64,000 bases of DNA from Pseudoalteromonas piscicida. Its GTDB lineage: Bacteria; Pseudomonadota; Gammaproteobacteria; Enterobacterales; Alteromonadaceae. Numbering within the stretch: position 1 is the stretch's first letter; each line of letters starts with the position of its first letter. The notes under the pieces were generated by a model. It saw only the letters and a list, made by a program, of their open reading frames with translations. It had not been told where the DNA came from and made no database searches. The stretch is taken from contig NZ_CP011924.1 in the NCBI RefSeq assembly GCF_000238315.3, positions 2,458,501 to 2,522,500 on the forward strand, written 5' to 3'. Below are positions 1 to 10,131 of this stretch, in pieces. The translations under genes were made by a program, and so were the position numbers.

Positions 1-90
1 GGTAACTGGTAATTGAGCTGCAGCGCAGGTTTTAAGGATCTTTTGGACTTTGAAATCTGAAAGTGCAGGTGCACCACGTAGGATTAACAT
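1..90 (-). CDS. purL: Phosphoribosylformylglycinamidine synthase, N-terminal 30 codons only
   Basis: Only the first 30 codons lie in the window; the gene runs off the left edge. The reverse-strand translation begins MLILRGAPALSDFKVQKILK, which closely resembles the start of the large bacterial PurL (FGAM synthase, de novo purine synthesis, about 1295 residues in E. coli). The neighbour mltF on the opposite strand is the same as in E. coli, which supports the call. The shared 201-bp gap must hold both divergent promoters. Identification rests on this short N-terminus and on synteny. Confidence 0.85.
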   Translation of the reverse strand, partial: MLILRGAPALSDFKVQKILKTCAAAQLPVT

Positions 91-291
91 AGGTATTTTC
101 ATCCGGGGTTAAGGATTGAACGATATCTTTGGGCGCTCATTATAGTGGAAATAGCGCGCGGAATTAACACTAATTTGTCAAAACTAGAAAATATCATGCA
201 AATCTATCATTACCTTAAGTTAATTCGGCTTTTGCAATTATGATTTTGCTGCGGTAAGTTGGGATTTCGAGCGCAAAAGAGAACCTAGGTC

Positions 292-1722
292 ATGTTTAAA
301 TACGTCTTTATGTGCTTTGTTGTCATCTGTTTAATTGGGTGCGACAAAGCCCCTCTTAATCAGTTGCAACATGTAAAACAAAATAAGGTATTACGTGTTG
401 GCACGCTCGCGGGTCCGGGAAACTACTACCAAGGCACCACTGGAGAACAAGGGTTCGAATATGAACTGGCGAGTGAATTTGCCAATGAGCTTGGTGTTGA
501 ATTACACATCGTTCCTTACTTTAACTTAGATGAGTTATTTGCAAGGCTAGATGCTGGGGACTTAGATATCGTCGCCTCCGCGGTGAGCTTCCACCCATCA
601 AGAACAGCGCAATATCGTTTTGGCCCAACGTATAGAATGATCAGTCAAAAGCTCGTGTACAAACAAGGGAGAGAGTGGCCAAGAGACTTTGATGATATTA
701 AAGCGCCAATTACCGTACTTGCACACAGCAATCATGTTATCGCGCTTGAAGAGGCTAAAACAAGCCATCCTCATTTGAGTTGGGAGGTTGTCTCAGATAA
801 AGGTGAGGAAGAACTGCTTCAGGCCATCATTGATGGAGAGATTGACTACACCATTACAGACTCACATTCACTGGCCCTATTTAGACGCTACCACCCGACC
901 GTCAGTATTGCGTTTTCAGTTACAAAAGATGAACATGTGGCGTGGATGATGCGTAACGAAAAAGACGACTCGTTATATGCGTTGCTGCCTGCATTTTTCG
1001 CTCGAGTACAACAAAACAACTTTTTGGCCACGCTCGAAGAGAAGTATTTTGGTCATATCGAAGAGTTTAACTATGTAAACACCTTAGCCTTTGTCGAAGC
1101 CGTACATAGTACCTTACCAACCTATCTCAAGTGGTTTAAAAGTTATTCGAAACAGCACAATATCGATTGGCGTTTGCTGGCTGCAGTCAGCTATCAAGAA
1201 TCGATGTGGGATCCCAGAGCTAAATCTCCAACTGGGGTTCGTGGCATTATGATGCTAACGCAACCCACAGCTAAAAAAGTTGGCGTGACAAACCGCCTCA
1301 ATGCCCAACAAAATATTGAAGGTGGTGCCAAATATCTACGTATTTTATTTGACCGTATGCCTGAAGAAATACAGCAACCCGATAGTACTTGGCTTGCCCT
1401 TGCTTCTTACAATGTAGGCTGGGGCCATGTACGAGATGCACGCAACATTACTGCGGATCAAGGTGGCGATCCGAATAACTGGGCAGATGTTAAAAAACGA
1501 CTACCGCTACTTACTAAAAAGCGCTACTATCGAAATACAAGATATGGATATGCTCGTGGTGATGTTGCGGTAACGTATGTAGATAATATTCGCCGCTATT
1601 ATGATGCACTTGTGTGGTTGGAAGACAACGGTGCACTCCTACCTGATAGCAGTAAAGCCTCTTCGCAAACGACTCCGGTTGATAATTCGGACAAAGCCAG
1701 TGAAGTCGAGAAGCAACAGTAA
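292..1722 (+). CDS. mltF: Membrane-bound lytic murein transglycosylase F
   Basis: Outer-membrane lipoprotein that cleaves peptidoglycan glycan strands to 1,6-anhydromuramic ends. The 476-residue product has a lipoprotein signal ending in L-I-G-C (Cys17). A periplasmic solute-binding type 3 domain follows (about residues 34-265, with RVGTLAGPGNYY near its start), then a lysozyme-like SLT domain (about 280-420) with the catalytic glutamate in YQES and the downstream GIMMLTQPTA and ASYNVGWGHV motifs. This two-domain order is specific to MltF. Length and its position next to purL and tadA match the E. coli yfhD locus. The C-terminal 30 residues are polar and probably disordered. Confidence 0.95.
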   Translation: MFKYVFMCFVVICLIGCDKAPLNQLQHVKQNKVLRVGTLAGPGNYYQGTTGEQGFEYELASEFANELGVELHIVPYFNLDELFARLDAGDLDIVASAVSFHPSRTAQYRFGPTYRMISQKLVYKQGREWPRDFDDIKAPITVLAHSNHVIALEEAKTSHPHLSWEVVSDKGEEELLQAIIDGEIDYTITDSHSLALFRRYHPTVSIAFSVTKDEHVAWMMRNEKDDSLYALLPAFFARVQQNNFLATLEEKYFGHIEEFNYVNTLAFVEAVHSTLPTYLKWFKSYSKQHNIDWRLLAAVSYQESMWDPRAKSPTGVRGIMMLTQPTAKKVGVTNRLNAQQNIEGGAKYLRILFDRMPEEIQQPDSTWLALASYNVGWGHVRDARNITADQGGDPNNWADVKKRLPLLTKKRYYRNTRYGYARGDVAVTYVDNIRRYYDALVWLEDNGALLPDSSKASSQTTPVDNSDKASEVEKQQ

Positions 1723-1809
1723 TTTATATTTACTAAACTGGCTTGATAAATGCTTCAAAAGGTCATAAATCTGTCATAGGCATAGCGTATTTATACTAAA
1801 TTAATATTT

Positions 1810-1824
1810 GGGGGCATTACCCCC
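1810..1824. promoter_or_regulatory. GGGGG/CCCCC hairpin in the leader of the small basic ORF
   Basis: A perfect 5-bp all-GC stem with a 5-base loop lies 28 bases before the ATG at 1852. No U-run follows, so it is a poor intrinsic terminator. It could cap the mltF transcript or form part of the leader of the downstream small ORF. Confidence 0.4.
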
Positions 1825-1851
1825 ACCTAATCTCTCACATTCGGAGGTTCT

Positions 1852-2612
<761 letters not shown>

Positions 2613-2790
2613 TCATAGTCACCATAACAGCTGCTTTTATAAGCAAACTCAGGATGTTACCAACATCTTTTTAATATTTTGCGGACATTATTGATAATTT
2701 TCGCAATTTTGCCGTGGCTCACAGGGTTGGATTTACGCTATAATTCGCCGCTTTTTTTATTTCGTAAGCTCAAAAACACACGGGTAGAAT

Positions 2791-4095
2791 ATGAAATTTC
2801 CGGGACGCCGTAGGCATAAACACTATTTTCCGGTGGAAGATAAAGATCCGCTTATTAACCAGTTACACGCTGATGATCGGCTAAAAAGGAGCTATATCTG
2901 TGGTATAGATCAAATCGTCGTTGATATCGAAGCGAAAGTGGATCAAGCTTTTCTTGATGAATTCCACTTACAGCGTGGTATGTCACAAGTGATAGACAAT
3001 GATGTCACCAACGCCCTTTATGATAGGCTAAAACGTGATGACATGATCGACTATGAATTTGCCGGCGGTACCATAGGTAACACCATGCACAACTATTCAG
3101 TGCTAGCAGATGACCGCTCAGTACTACTTGGAGTGATGAGTGAAAACATAAAGATTGGCAGCTACGCCTACAAATTTTTATGTAACACCTCAAGCCGAGT
3201 TGATCTAGACTACTTGCAGCCAGTTGATGGCCCCATCGGTCGTTGTTTTACACTTATCGATGACAGTGGTGAGCGAACTTTTGCTATCAGCGCAGGATTA
3301 ATGAATCACCTACGTCCTGAGTCTATTTGCCAAACGCTTATCGAAGAATCATCGGCGTTAGTGATCAGCGCTTATTTGATGCGCACGAGTGGCGACGAAA
3401 CCATGACACAAGCAACGATGCAGGCGGTTGAGTATGCCAATAATGCTGGCATACCCGTAGTATTGACGCTTGGCACTAAGTTCTTAATTGAACAAGACCC
3501 CAAATGGTGGGCTGACTTCGTTGCTAAACATGTTGATATCCTTGCGATGAACGAAGAAGAAGGTGAGGCGATCACAGGCTTTAGCGATCCACTTCTTGCC
3601 GCAGATAAAGCACTGGACTGGGTTGATTTGGTCATTTGTACCGCTGGCCCTAAAGGGCTGTTTATGGCGGGTTATGTTGATGACAGCTGCAAGCGTGTGA
3701 CTGAATACCCGTTGCTGCCTGGCGCTATTCCTGAATTTAATCGCTACGAATTCTCACGCGCAATGAAAAAAGCCCAGTGTGAACAGCCGATCAGAGCATA
3801 CAGCCATACCGCTCCTTATATGGGTGGACCAGACATCATCAAGAACACAAATGGTGCCGGTGACTGTGCCCTTGCCGCTGTTCTGCATGATATTTGTGCT
3901 AATGAATACCATAAACTGAATGTACCAAACTCAGCAAAACATGAACAAAGTGCAATTACCTATTCATCTTTGGCACAGATAAGCAAATATGCAAATCGTG
4001 CAAGCTATGAGGTACTCGTTCAGCATTCACCAAGGCTATCTCGAGGCTTACCTGAGCGTGAAGACTCACTAGAGCAATCATACTGGGAACAATAA
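2791..4095 (+). CDS. gsk: Inosine-guanosine kinase
   Basis: ATP-dependent phosphorylation of inosine and guanosine in purine salvage. The 434-residue protein is collinear with E. coli Gsk from MKFPGRRRHKHYFPV to the C-terminal LPEREDSLEQSYWEQ. The PfkB-type signature near the C-terminus, NTNGAGDCALAA, carries the catalytic Asp, and the substrate-binding GGTIGNTMHNYSVLADDRS stretch (about residues 91-109) is intact. It is monocistronic and ends at a strong bidirectional terminator. A TATAAT hexamer at 2739-2744 may be its -10 element, but I see no convincing -35. Confidence 0.96.
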   Translation: MKFPGRRRHKHYFPVEDKDPLINQLHADDRLKRSYICGIDQIVVDIEAKVDQAFLDEFHLQRGMSQVIDNDVTNALYDRLKRDDMIDYEFAGGTIGNTMHNYSVLADDRSVLLGVMSENIKIGSYAYKFLCNTSSRVDLDYLQPVDGPIGRCFTLIDDSGERTFAISAGLMNHLRPESICQTLIEESSALVISAYLMRTSGDETMTQATMQAVEYANNAGIPVVLTLGTKFLIEQDPKWWADFVAKHVDILAMNEEEGEAITGFSDPLLAADKALDWVDLVICTAGPKGLFMAGYVDDSCKRVTEYPLLPGAIPEFNRYEFSRAMKKAQCEQPIRAYSHTAPYMGGPDIIKNTNGAGDCALAAVLHDICANEYHKLNVPNSAKHEQSAITYSSLAQISKYANRASYEVLVQHSPRLSRGLPEREDSLEQSYWEQ

Positions 4096-4121
4096 CGGTT
4101 CTTAGCTTGTTTAGGATTGGT

Positions 4122-4149
4122 AAAAATAGCGACTACGGTCGCTATTTTT
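4122..4149. terminator. Bidirectional intrinsic terminator between gsk and the glutaminase gene
   Basis: AAAAATAGCGAC (4122-4133) pairs perfectly with GTCGCTATTTTT (4138-4149) around a TACG loop. A and T tracts on both sides let it serve the convergent genes in both directions. Confidence 0.9.
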
Positions 4150-4178
4150 ATATCATCTAGTGTGTATATAGCTTGGCA

Positions 4179-5096
4179 TCAAAAAATAGCAGTACCAAGT
4201 TCGTTGGATAGGTATTCTAATGCCGCGATCCCAGCCAAAGAGTTACCTACTTTATCAAGCCCTGGCGACCATACCGAAATTGTAAAACGATTCGGCACAA
4301 TAGCGATTATTGCCCCCCCGACACCCGACTTGCCAGGCATTCCTACTCGATAACCGAAGTCACCTGCTGCATCGTAAAGACCACTCGTAAACAACAGCGA
4401 GTTCATTTGCTTGGTTTGTTTTTTGGTTAGTATCCGCTGTTTTGATAAGTTGCAGTAACCCTGACTAGACAGATAGGAAAATGACTTCGCCAACTCAGTG
4501 GTATTCATTTCTATTGCACAAAAATTGAAATATGACCACAACACATCCTCGACTTCATTATTAAAATTGCCAAATGACTTCATCAAATAAGCCATCGCTG
4601 CATTTCTATACCTGTGATCATACTCAGACTGCGCCACAACCTTATTAATACACAGCTTATCATTACCAGACATCGCTCTATAGCTTTCTAGCATGGTATG
4701 AATTGGAGCAGATAAACGAGAGTACAGCGCATCACAAGTTACAATGGCACCTGCATTTATAAAGGGATTTCTTGGAATGCCATTTTCGAACTCAAGCTGA
4801 GTTAAGGAATTAAAAGCAGTACCCGAAGGCTCTTTCCCTACCCGACTCCAAAGCTCGTCACCATAGCGCTGCAATGCTAGCGTCAATGTCATTACTTTAG
4901 ATACTGATTGAATTGTAAATCTGGCTTCAGTATCTCCAGCACTAAATGTTTCGCCATCTACCGTGTGAAGTGAAACAGAAAATTGTTCTAACGGCTGCTC
5001 AGCTAAAGCGGGAATATAGTTAGCAACTTTGCCTTGGCGTAACAACGGTTGAACTCGCTGTGCAGCCTGCTCTAAAATTTCTTGGTAATTTGGCAT
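4179..5096 (-). CDS. glsB: Glutaminase (serine-dependent, GlsA/GlsB family)
   Basis: Hydrolyses glutamine to glutamate and ammonia in the cytoplasm. At 305 residues it matches the family (about 305-310). The beta-lactamase-like active-site motif S64-V-S-K67 lies in FTIQSVSKVMTL, and other conserved blocks are GIPRNPFINAGAI and, near the end, the glycine-rich KSGVGGAI with PNRFTISVWSPGL. Single gene, convergent with gsk. The bacterial paralogues GlsA and GlsB are not separated here, so the symbol is approximate. Confidence 0.92.
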   Translation of the reverse strand: MPNYQEILEQAAQRVQPLLRQGKVANYIPALAEQPLEQFSVSLHTVDGETFSAGDTEARFTIQSVSKVMTLTLALQRYGDELWSRVGKEPSGTAFNSLTQLEFENGIPRNPFINAGAIVTCDALYSRLSAPIHTMLESYRAMSGNDKLCINKVVAQSEYDHRYRNAAMAYLMKSFGNFNNEVEDVLWSYFNFCAIEMNTTELAKSFSYLSSQGYCNLSKQRILTKKQTKQMNSLLFTSGLYDAAGDFGYRVGMPGKSGVGGAIIAIVPNRFTISVWSPGLDKVGNSLAGIAALEYLSNELGTAIF

Positions 5097-5140
5097 ATGC
5101 TCGTAATTAAGGCTAGCTAGGGTGATTGGAGAAGTGTATC

Positions 5141-5161
5141 AAAAAAGGCCCCGTAGGGCCT
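5141..5161 (-). terminator. Intrinsic terminator of hpf
   Basis: Read on the minus strand, AGGCCC and GGGCCT arms around a short loop are followed by six U residues (AAAAAA at 5141-5146 on the plus strand), 22 bases after the hpf stop codon. Confidence 0.8.
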
Positions 5162-5182
5162 GATGTTTATCTGAAACTAAGG

Positions 5183-5539
5183 TTATTTCAGTTCCATTTC
5201 TTGAATAATCTCGTGCGCAATAGGTGGCGTTGTACTCACCGGCTTTTGATGTTTATTGGCTTTTAACTGACCTTTTCGGTGCTTCAAAGCTGCATCCAGC
5301 TTTTTAGACGCTTTAGCAATAGCAGGATACATCACTTCGTCTTCACCTTTTACTGATATTCGGCTACCTGCGTAGTTTGTACTTATCTCCGTGTAAAATT
5401 GTTTGTGTTCTTTGCTGACGATGATGTCTAGGGATAACAACGACGGAAAATGGTTAGCGATCTTGGCAAACTTTTCATGAACGTGGTTTTTAACAGCATC
5501 GGTTACATCTACGTGATGGCCAGATAAATTAATCTTCAT
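5183..5539 (-). CDS. hpf: Ribosome hibernation promoting factor (short HPF/YfiA type)
   Basis: Binds the 30S decoding region in stationary phase, blocking mRNA and tRNA and promoting inactive 70S or 100S ribosomes. The 118-residue product starts MKINLSGHHVDVTDAVKNHV and has the beta-alpha-beta S30AE fold expected of the family, with a 20-residue polar tail. I chose the ATG at 5539 because AAGGA lies 7 bases upstream and because HPF proteins begin with this strand; an in-frame extension to 5602 would add 21 atypical residues. It lacks the C-terminal dimerisation domain of long HPF. Whether it acts more like HPF or like RaiA cannot be settled here. Confidence 0.9.
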   Translation of the reverse strand: MKINLSGHHVDVTDAVKNHVHEKFAKIANHFPSLLSLDIIVSKEHKQFYTEISTNYAGSRISVKGEDEVMYPAIAKASKKLDAALKHRKGQLKANKHQKPVSTTPPIAHEIIQEMELK

Positions 5540-5712
5540 ATGCAATCCTTCTTTTGCGTTTACCCTTAACAATAGTATTGGCACGATTGCTCGATTTCTC
5601 AAGAGCCTTAGCAGAAATTTATTACAAAAATTGGAAGGAAGCTGATTCTAATCAAAAAATAGATTGGTAGAAAAATTACGCGCTAATTAGGATTGTTAGA
5701 AAACTCAGGCAT

Positions 5713-5739
5713 AAAAAAAGCCCTAGAAAGGGCTCTTTT
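5713..5739 (-). terminator. Intrinsic terminator of the folA-DUF3718 unit (left copy only)
   Basis: On the minus strand AGCCCT and AGGGCT arms around a 4-base loop precede a seven-U tract (AAAAAAA at 5713-5719 on the plus strand). It lies just outside the duplicated segment, which begins at 5743, so the right copy of DUF3718 has no equivalent terminator. Confidence 0.85.
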
Positions 5740-5760
5740 CATATTGCGTAAACTTTACAA

Positions 5761-6132
5761 TTAAAGGCCTGCACGCTCTTTGATGACAGCAATCAATGCT
5801 GAACCACCGTGGTTTGACTCAGCCCACGCTAAATCTTTACCATCTTCTAACGCGCTTTTTGGAATACTTTTAATAATGTACTCGCCCGAATCGACAGCGT
5901 TGCTAGCAATTGCATGTCTAAGTAAGTTGTTACCGTTACACTGGATTGCATCGTAAACATTACGCATTTTAAGGCGTGATGTTTTCAAAGCGTTACGAAT
6001 GCGATTTTTATCGTCCGCTGCGATATATTCACATATAGAAAGCGCCAACTGATCGTTTGCACTTACTGGTTTGCTGAAAGAAAAAGCTGCAACAGCGATA
6101 GAAGCTGACAGTAGCACGGTAGTTAATTTCAT
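5761..6132 (-). CDS. DUF3718 family secreted protein, left copy
   Basis: The 123-residue protein has a cleavable signal peptide (about residues 1-25, ending PVSA-N), so it is probably periplasmic. The mature part contains two cysteines (CEYIAADD and IQCNGNN), which could form a disulfide, and matches the small DUF3718 family of Shewanella and Pseudoalteromonas with blocks LALSICEYIAADD and NNLLRHAIASNA. Function unknown. It lies 79 bp downstream of folA on the same strand and is followed by a strong terminator, so it is probably co-transcribed with folA. The protein is identical to that encoded at 6879-7250. Confidence 0.85.
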   Translation of the reverse strand: MKLTTVLLSASIAVAAFSFSKPVSANDQLALSICEYIAADDKNRIRNALKTSRLKMRNVYDAIQCNGNNLLRHAIASNAVDSGEYIIKSIPKSALEDGKDLAWAESNHGGSALIAVIKERAGL

Positions 6133-6211
6133 TACACAGACCCTTTAATACTTTATTCGTAGCATATAACTGGCTATATTTTAGCAACCTAAACAATTGT
6201 TAGCAAGAAAC

Positions 6212-6703
6212 TCATAGTTTTTTGTTCAGAGTTACGAATTTATAACTATGGTTATTTCTTTCATCAGGTTCGTTACACTCAGTTTCAAGCACTTCCCATT
6301 CAGCAACTTGCTCGTAGTCCGGAAATTGAGTATCTCCTTCAACTTCTAAATCGATGAAGGTCAAATAGAGCCGCTGAGCATAAGGCAGAAATATGTCATA
6401 TATATGACCACCGCCAATTATCATAATTTCGTCACAACCCCTAACAGCACTAAGTGCGGCTTCAGGTGAAGCGAGGACTTCAATACCTTCTTGAGTATAG
6501 TCAAGATTTCTGGATATCACTATGTTTCTACGACCAGGAAGAGGCCTACCAATAGACTCAAATGTCTTTCGGCCCATAATCACAGGTTTACCTAGCGTAA
6601 CCTTTTTGAAATGTTGAAGATCTGCAGGTAAGTGCCACGGCATATCGTTATCTTTTCCGATAACACGGTTATTTGCCATCGCAGCTATCATTGAAATTAC
6701 CAC
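6212..6703 (-). CDS. folA: Dihydrofolate reductase, left copy
   Basis: NADPH-dependent reduction of dihydrofolate to tetrahydrofolate, the target of trimethoprim. The 163-residue protein has the substrate-site block DNDMPWHLPADL with the catalytic acidic residue Asp20 or its equivalent, the NADPH motif GRKTFESIGRPLPGR, and IIGGGHIY. The start is GTG, giving MVISMIAAMANN, with AAGG 7 bases upstream; the later ATG at 6691 would remove the first beta-strand. Identical to the right copy, so either could be lost without losing the function. The upstream region here is cut from the rest of the MITE by the duplication junction. Confidence 0.95.
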   Translation of the reverse strand: MVISMIAAMANNRVIGKDNDMPWHLPADLQHFKKVTLGKPVIMGRKTFESIGRPLPGRRNIVISRNLDYTQEGIEVLASPEAALSAVRGCDEIMIIGGGHIYDIFLPYAQRLYLTFIDLEVEGDTQFPDYEQVAEWEVLETECNEPDERNNHSYKFVTLNKKL

Positions 6704-6767
6704 AACGCACCTTTATAGTATTTTAGTATTAGTTTATACACACAATTAGCATGTAAGATGTTTGGTT

Positions 6768-6860
6768 AACCTGACTCGGGATAAGAAGTAAGTTAATCCA
6801 CTAAAATCACTAAGCTCAAAAGCGTAGTATCACTCTAGCCAGAAGTTATTTCTTAATACA
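6768..6860. mobile_element. Truncated MITE-like element at the duplication junction
   Basis: Left 93 bp of the 7886-8081 element, starting with the same AACCTGACTCGGGATAA repeat and ending abruptly where the second duplication unit begins at 6861. Confidence 0.65.
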
Positions 6861-6878
6861 ATTGCGTAAACTTTACAA

Positions 6879-7250
6879 TTAAAGGCCTGCACGCTCTTTG
6901 ATGACAGCAATCAATGCTGAACCACCGTGGTTTGACTCAGCCCACGCTAAATCTTTACCATCTTCTAACGCGCTTTTTGGAATACTTTTAATAATGTACT
7001 CGCCCGAATCGACAGCGTTGCTAGCAATTGCATGTCTAAGTAAGTTGTTACCGTTACACTGGATTGCATCGTAAACATTACGCATTTTAAGGCGTGATGT
7101 TTTCAAAGCGTTACGAATGCGATTTTTATCGTCCGCTGCGATATATTCACATATAGAAAGCGCCAACTGATCGTTTGCACTTACTGGTTTGCTGAAAGAA
7201 AAAGCTGCAACAGCGATAGAAGCTGACAGTAGCACGGTAGTTAATTTCAT
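6879..7250 (-). CDS. DUF3718 family secreted protein, right copy
   Basis: Same 123 residues as the copy at 5761-6132: signal peptide, then a short two-cysteine domain of unknown function. Eighteen bases after its stop codon the duplication junction brings in the truncated MITE and the promoter region of the left folA instead of the original terminator. Transcripts may therefore run on into the left folA, giving a four-gene unit folA-DUF3718-folA-DUF3718. Confidence 0.85.
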   Translation of the reverse strand: MKLTTVLLSASIAVAAFSFSKPVSANDQLALSICEYIAADDKNRIRNALKTSRLKMRNVYDAIQCNGNNLLRHAIASNAVDSGEYIIKSIPKSALEDGKDLAWAESNHGGSALIAVIKERAGL

Positions 7251-7329
7251 TACACAGACCCTTTAATACTTTATTCGTAGCATATAACTGGCTATATTTT
7301 AGCAACCTAAACAATTGTTAGCAAGAAAC

Positions 7330-7821
7330 TCATAGTTTTTTGTTCAGAGTTACGAATTTATAACTATGGTTATTTCTTTCATCAGGTTCGTTACACTCAG
7401 TTTCAAGCACTTCCCATTCAGCAACTTGCTCGTAGTCCGGAAATTGAGTATCTCCTTCAACTTCTAAATCGATGAAGGTCAAATAGAGCCGCTGAGCATA
7501 AGGCAGAAATATGTCATATATATGACCACCGCCAATTATCATAATTTCGTCACAACCCCTAACAGCACTAAGTGCGGCTTCAGGTGAAGCGAGGACTTCA
7601 ATACCTTCTTGAGTATAGTCAAGATTTCTGGATATCACTATGTTTCTACGACCAGGAAGAGGCCTACCAATAGACTCAAATGTCTTTCGGCCCATAATCA
7701 CAGGTTTACCTAGCGTAACCTTTTTGAAATGTTGAAGATCTGCAGGTAAGTGCCACGGCATATCGTTATCTTTTCCGATAACACGGTTATTTGCCATCGC
7801 AGCTATCATTGAAATTACCAC
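7330..7821 (-). CDS. folA: Dihydrofolate reductase, right copy
   Basis: Identical to the left folA, with the same GTG start and AAGG ribosome-binding site. Of the two it is the promoter-proximal copy on the minus strand and has the undisturbed upstream region, including an intact MITE-like element 65-260 bp before the start. Two copies would be expected to raise the dose of this trimethoprim target; that consequence is inferred. Confidence 0.95.
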   Translation of the reverse strand: MVISMIAAMANNRVIGKDNDMPWHLPADLQHFKKVTLGKPVIMGRKTFESIGRPLPGRRNIVISRNLDYTQEGIEVLASPEAALSAVRGCDEIMIIGGGHIYDIFLPYAQRLYLTFIDLEVEGDTQFPDYEQVAEWEVLETECNEPDERNNHSYKFVTLNKKL

Positions 7822-7885
7822 AACGCACCTTTATAGTATTTTAGTATTAGTTTATACACACAATTAGCATGTAAGATGTTTGGTT

Positions 7886-8081
7886 AACCTGACTCGGGAT
7901 AAGAAGTAAGTTAATCCACTAAAATCACTAAGCTCAAAAGCGTAGTATCACTCTAGCCAGAAGTTATTTCTTAATACAAGGCAAATTTGTGCGTCAATAG
8001 CTGGCCTATTGCAAGCAAATTTAACGCAGTAGTAAGGGATAACAGCTGCTAGAGAACAAGTTGTTATCCCGAGTTCAGGTT
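7886..8081. mobile_element. MITE-like element, 196 bp, no coding capacity
   Basis: Ends in near-perfect terminal inverted repeats: AACCTGACTCGGGATAA at 7886-7902 and TTATCCCGAGTTCAGGTT at 8064-8081, which match except for one inserted base. The interior has further internal symmetry (two CAAATTT boxes at 7981-8021) and no ORF. I could not see a clear target-site duplication. A 93-bp truncated copy lies at 6768-6860 because of the tandem duplication. No transposase in this window has matching ends. Confidence 0.65.
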
Positions 8082-8154
8082 GATTAGTATATCATCTTCA
8101 ACACAATTGCGGCGAGAATACTGAGTTGAAGTAATATACCGCTTAAATAGACAT

Positions 8155-8180
8155 AAAAAAGGCCCATATATGGGCCTCTT
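8155..8180 (-). terminator. Intrinsic terminator of obgE
   Basis: The 16-bp palindrome GGCCCATATATGGGCC (8161-8176) preceded on the plus strand by AAAAAA gives a minus-strand hairpin with a U-tract, 20 bases beyond the obgE stop codon. Confidence 0.88.
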
Positions 8181-8199
8181 AGAATAAATTCAATGTAAC

Positions 8200-9360
<1,161 letters not shown>

Positions 9361-9424
9361 TTAAACTCTTTAACTCTGTCTGAATTCACTACACCATTAT
9401 AGCAGCAGCGACAAATCGCTCCTA

Positions 9425-9468
9425 ATACCAATTGTATTAATACGCCTTGATATAGCTAATTTGGTAAT
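9425..9468. repeat. Short imperfect palindrome with ATACCAATT end
   Basis: ATACCAATT at 9425-9433 faces an imperfect partner AATTTGGTAAT about 25 bases later. Two similar structures occur at 23252-23339 and 25143-25204. Confidence 0.4.
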
Positions 9469-9483
9469 TGATGTGCTGAAAAC

Positions 9484-9511
9484 AAAAAACCCCGCCTAAG
9501 CGGGGTTTTTT
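9484..9511. terminator. Intrinsic terminator of rplU-rpmA
   Basis: AAAAAACCCCGC (9484-9495) pairs perfectly with GCGGGGTTTTTT (9500-9511) around CTAA. It is a strong bidirectional hairpin just past the rpmA stop codon at 9527. Confidence 0.92.
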
Positions 9512-9526
9512 AGTATTTAATACCGA

Positions 9527-9784
9527 TTACTCAGCAACGATGCTAACGTATTTACGGTTTAAAGGACCTTTCTGCTCAAAAACAACTTTACCGTCTGCTT
9601 TTGCGAAGATTGTGTGGTCTTTACCGATACCTGCGTTAGAACCAGCGTGGAACTTAGTACCACGTTGACGAACGATGATGCTACCCGCTAGAACTGATTC
9701 GCCACCAAAACGTTTAACACCTAAGCGTTTACTTTCTGAATCGCGACCGTTACGAGTACTACCAGCTGCCTTCTTATGTGCCAT
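9527..9784 (-). CDS. rpmA: 50S ribosomal protein L27
   Basis: Eighty-five residues starting [20 protein letters not shown], the conserved N-terminus that reaches the peptidyl-transferase centre, with the family block [11 protein letters not shown]. It lies 19 bp downstream of rplU and is co-transcribed with it. Strong terminator follows. Confidence 0.98.
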   Translation of the reverse strand: MAHKKAAGSTRNGRDSESKRLGVKRFGGESVLAGSIIVRQRGTKFHAGSNAGIGKDHTIFAKADGKVVFEQKGPLNRKYVSIVAE

Positions 9785-9803
9785 CTTTCTGTACCTCTAA
9801 AAA

Positions 9804-10115
9804 TTAAGCGCTAATGCCAGTGATTTTAACTTCAGTGAACCACTGACGGTGGCCCATCTGCTTACGAGAATGCTTACGACGTCTAAACTTAACAATCTTA
9901 ATCTTCTCGCCACGACCGTGAGATACAACTTCAGCTGTAATTTTACCACCGTTAACAAACGGTGCACCGATCTCGATCTTTTCACCATCAGCAATTAGAA
10001 GTACTGAATCAAATTCAACTGCTGCACCAGTTTCAACGTTTAGCTTTTCTAAACGAATTGTTTGACCTTCAGTCACACGGTGCTGTTTACCACCACTTTG
10101 GAAAACCGCGTACAT
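9804..10115 (-). CDS. rplU: 50S ribosomal protein L21
   Basis: The 103-residue protein [14 protein letters not shown]... contains the L21 signature near the C-terminus ([16 protein letters not shown]) that binds 23S rRNA. The ATG at 10115 is chosen because every L21 begins MYAV and GGAG lies 7 bases before it; the reading frame happens to stay open 17 codons further upstream. First gene of the rplU-rpmA operon, divergent from ispB as in E. coli. Confidence 0.98.
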   Translation of the reverse strand: MYAVFQSGGKQHRVTEGQTIRLEKLNVETGAAVEFDSVLLIADGEKIEIGAPFVNGGKITAEVVSHGRGEKIKIVKFRRRKHSRKQMGHRQWFTEVKITGISA

Positions 10116-10131
10116 AATTAACTCCGTCTGT

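Larger units (their letters stand above)
5743..6860. repeat. Tandem duplication, left copy (1118 bp)
   Basis: Identical base for base, as far as I could compare it, to 6861-7978, directly abutting it in the same orientation. It holds a DUF3718 gene, folA and the folA upstream region including the first 93 bp of a MITE-like element. Left edge: the preceding base is T here and A in the right copy. Only one base of microhomology (A) is visible at the novel junction. Confidence 0.95.
6861..7978. repeat. Tandem duplication, right copy (1118 bp)
   Basis: Second copy of the folA-DUF3718 segment. Its right edge falls inside a 196-bp MITE-like element (7886-8081) that is complete here, so this copy keeps the ancestral upstream junction while the left copy keeps the ancestral downstream junction. 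No base difference between the copies was found, including in the non-coding parts. Confidence 0.95.

Noticed and set aside
4117..4353. 78-codon plus-strand ORF after gsk
   Set aside because: It spans the gsk terminator and lies antisense to the C-terminus of the glutaminase gene.
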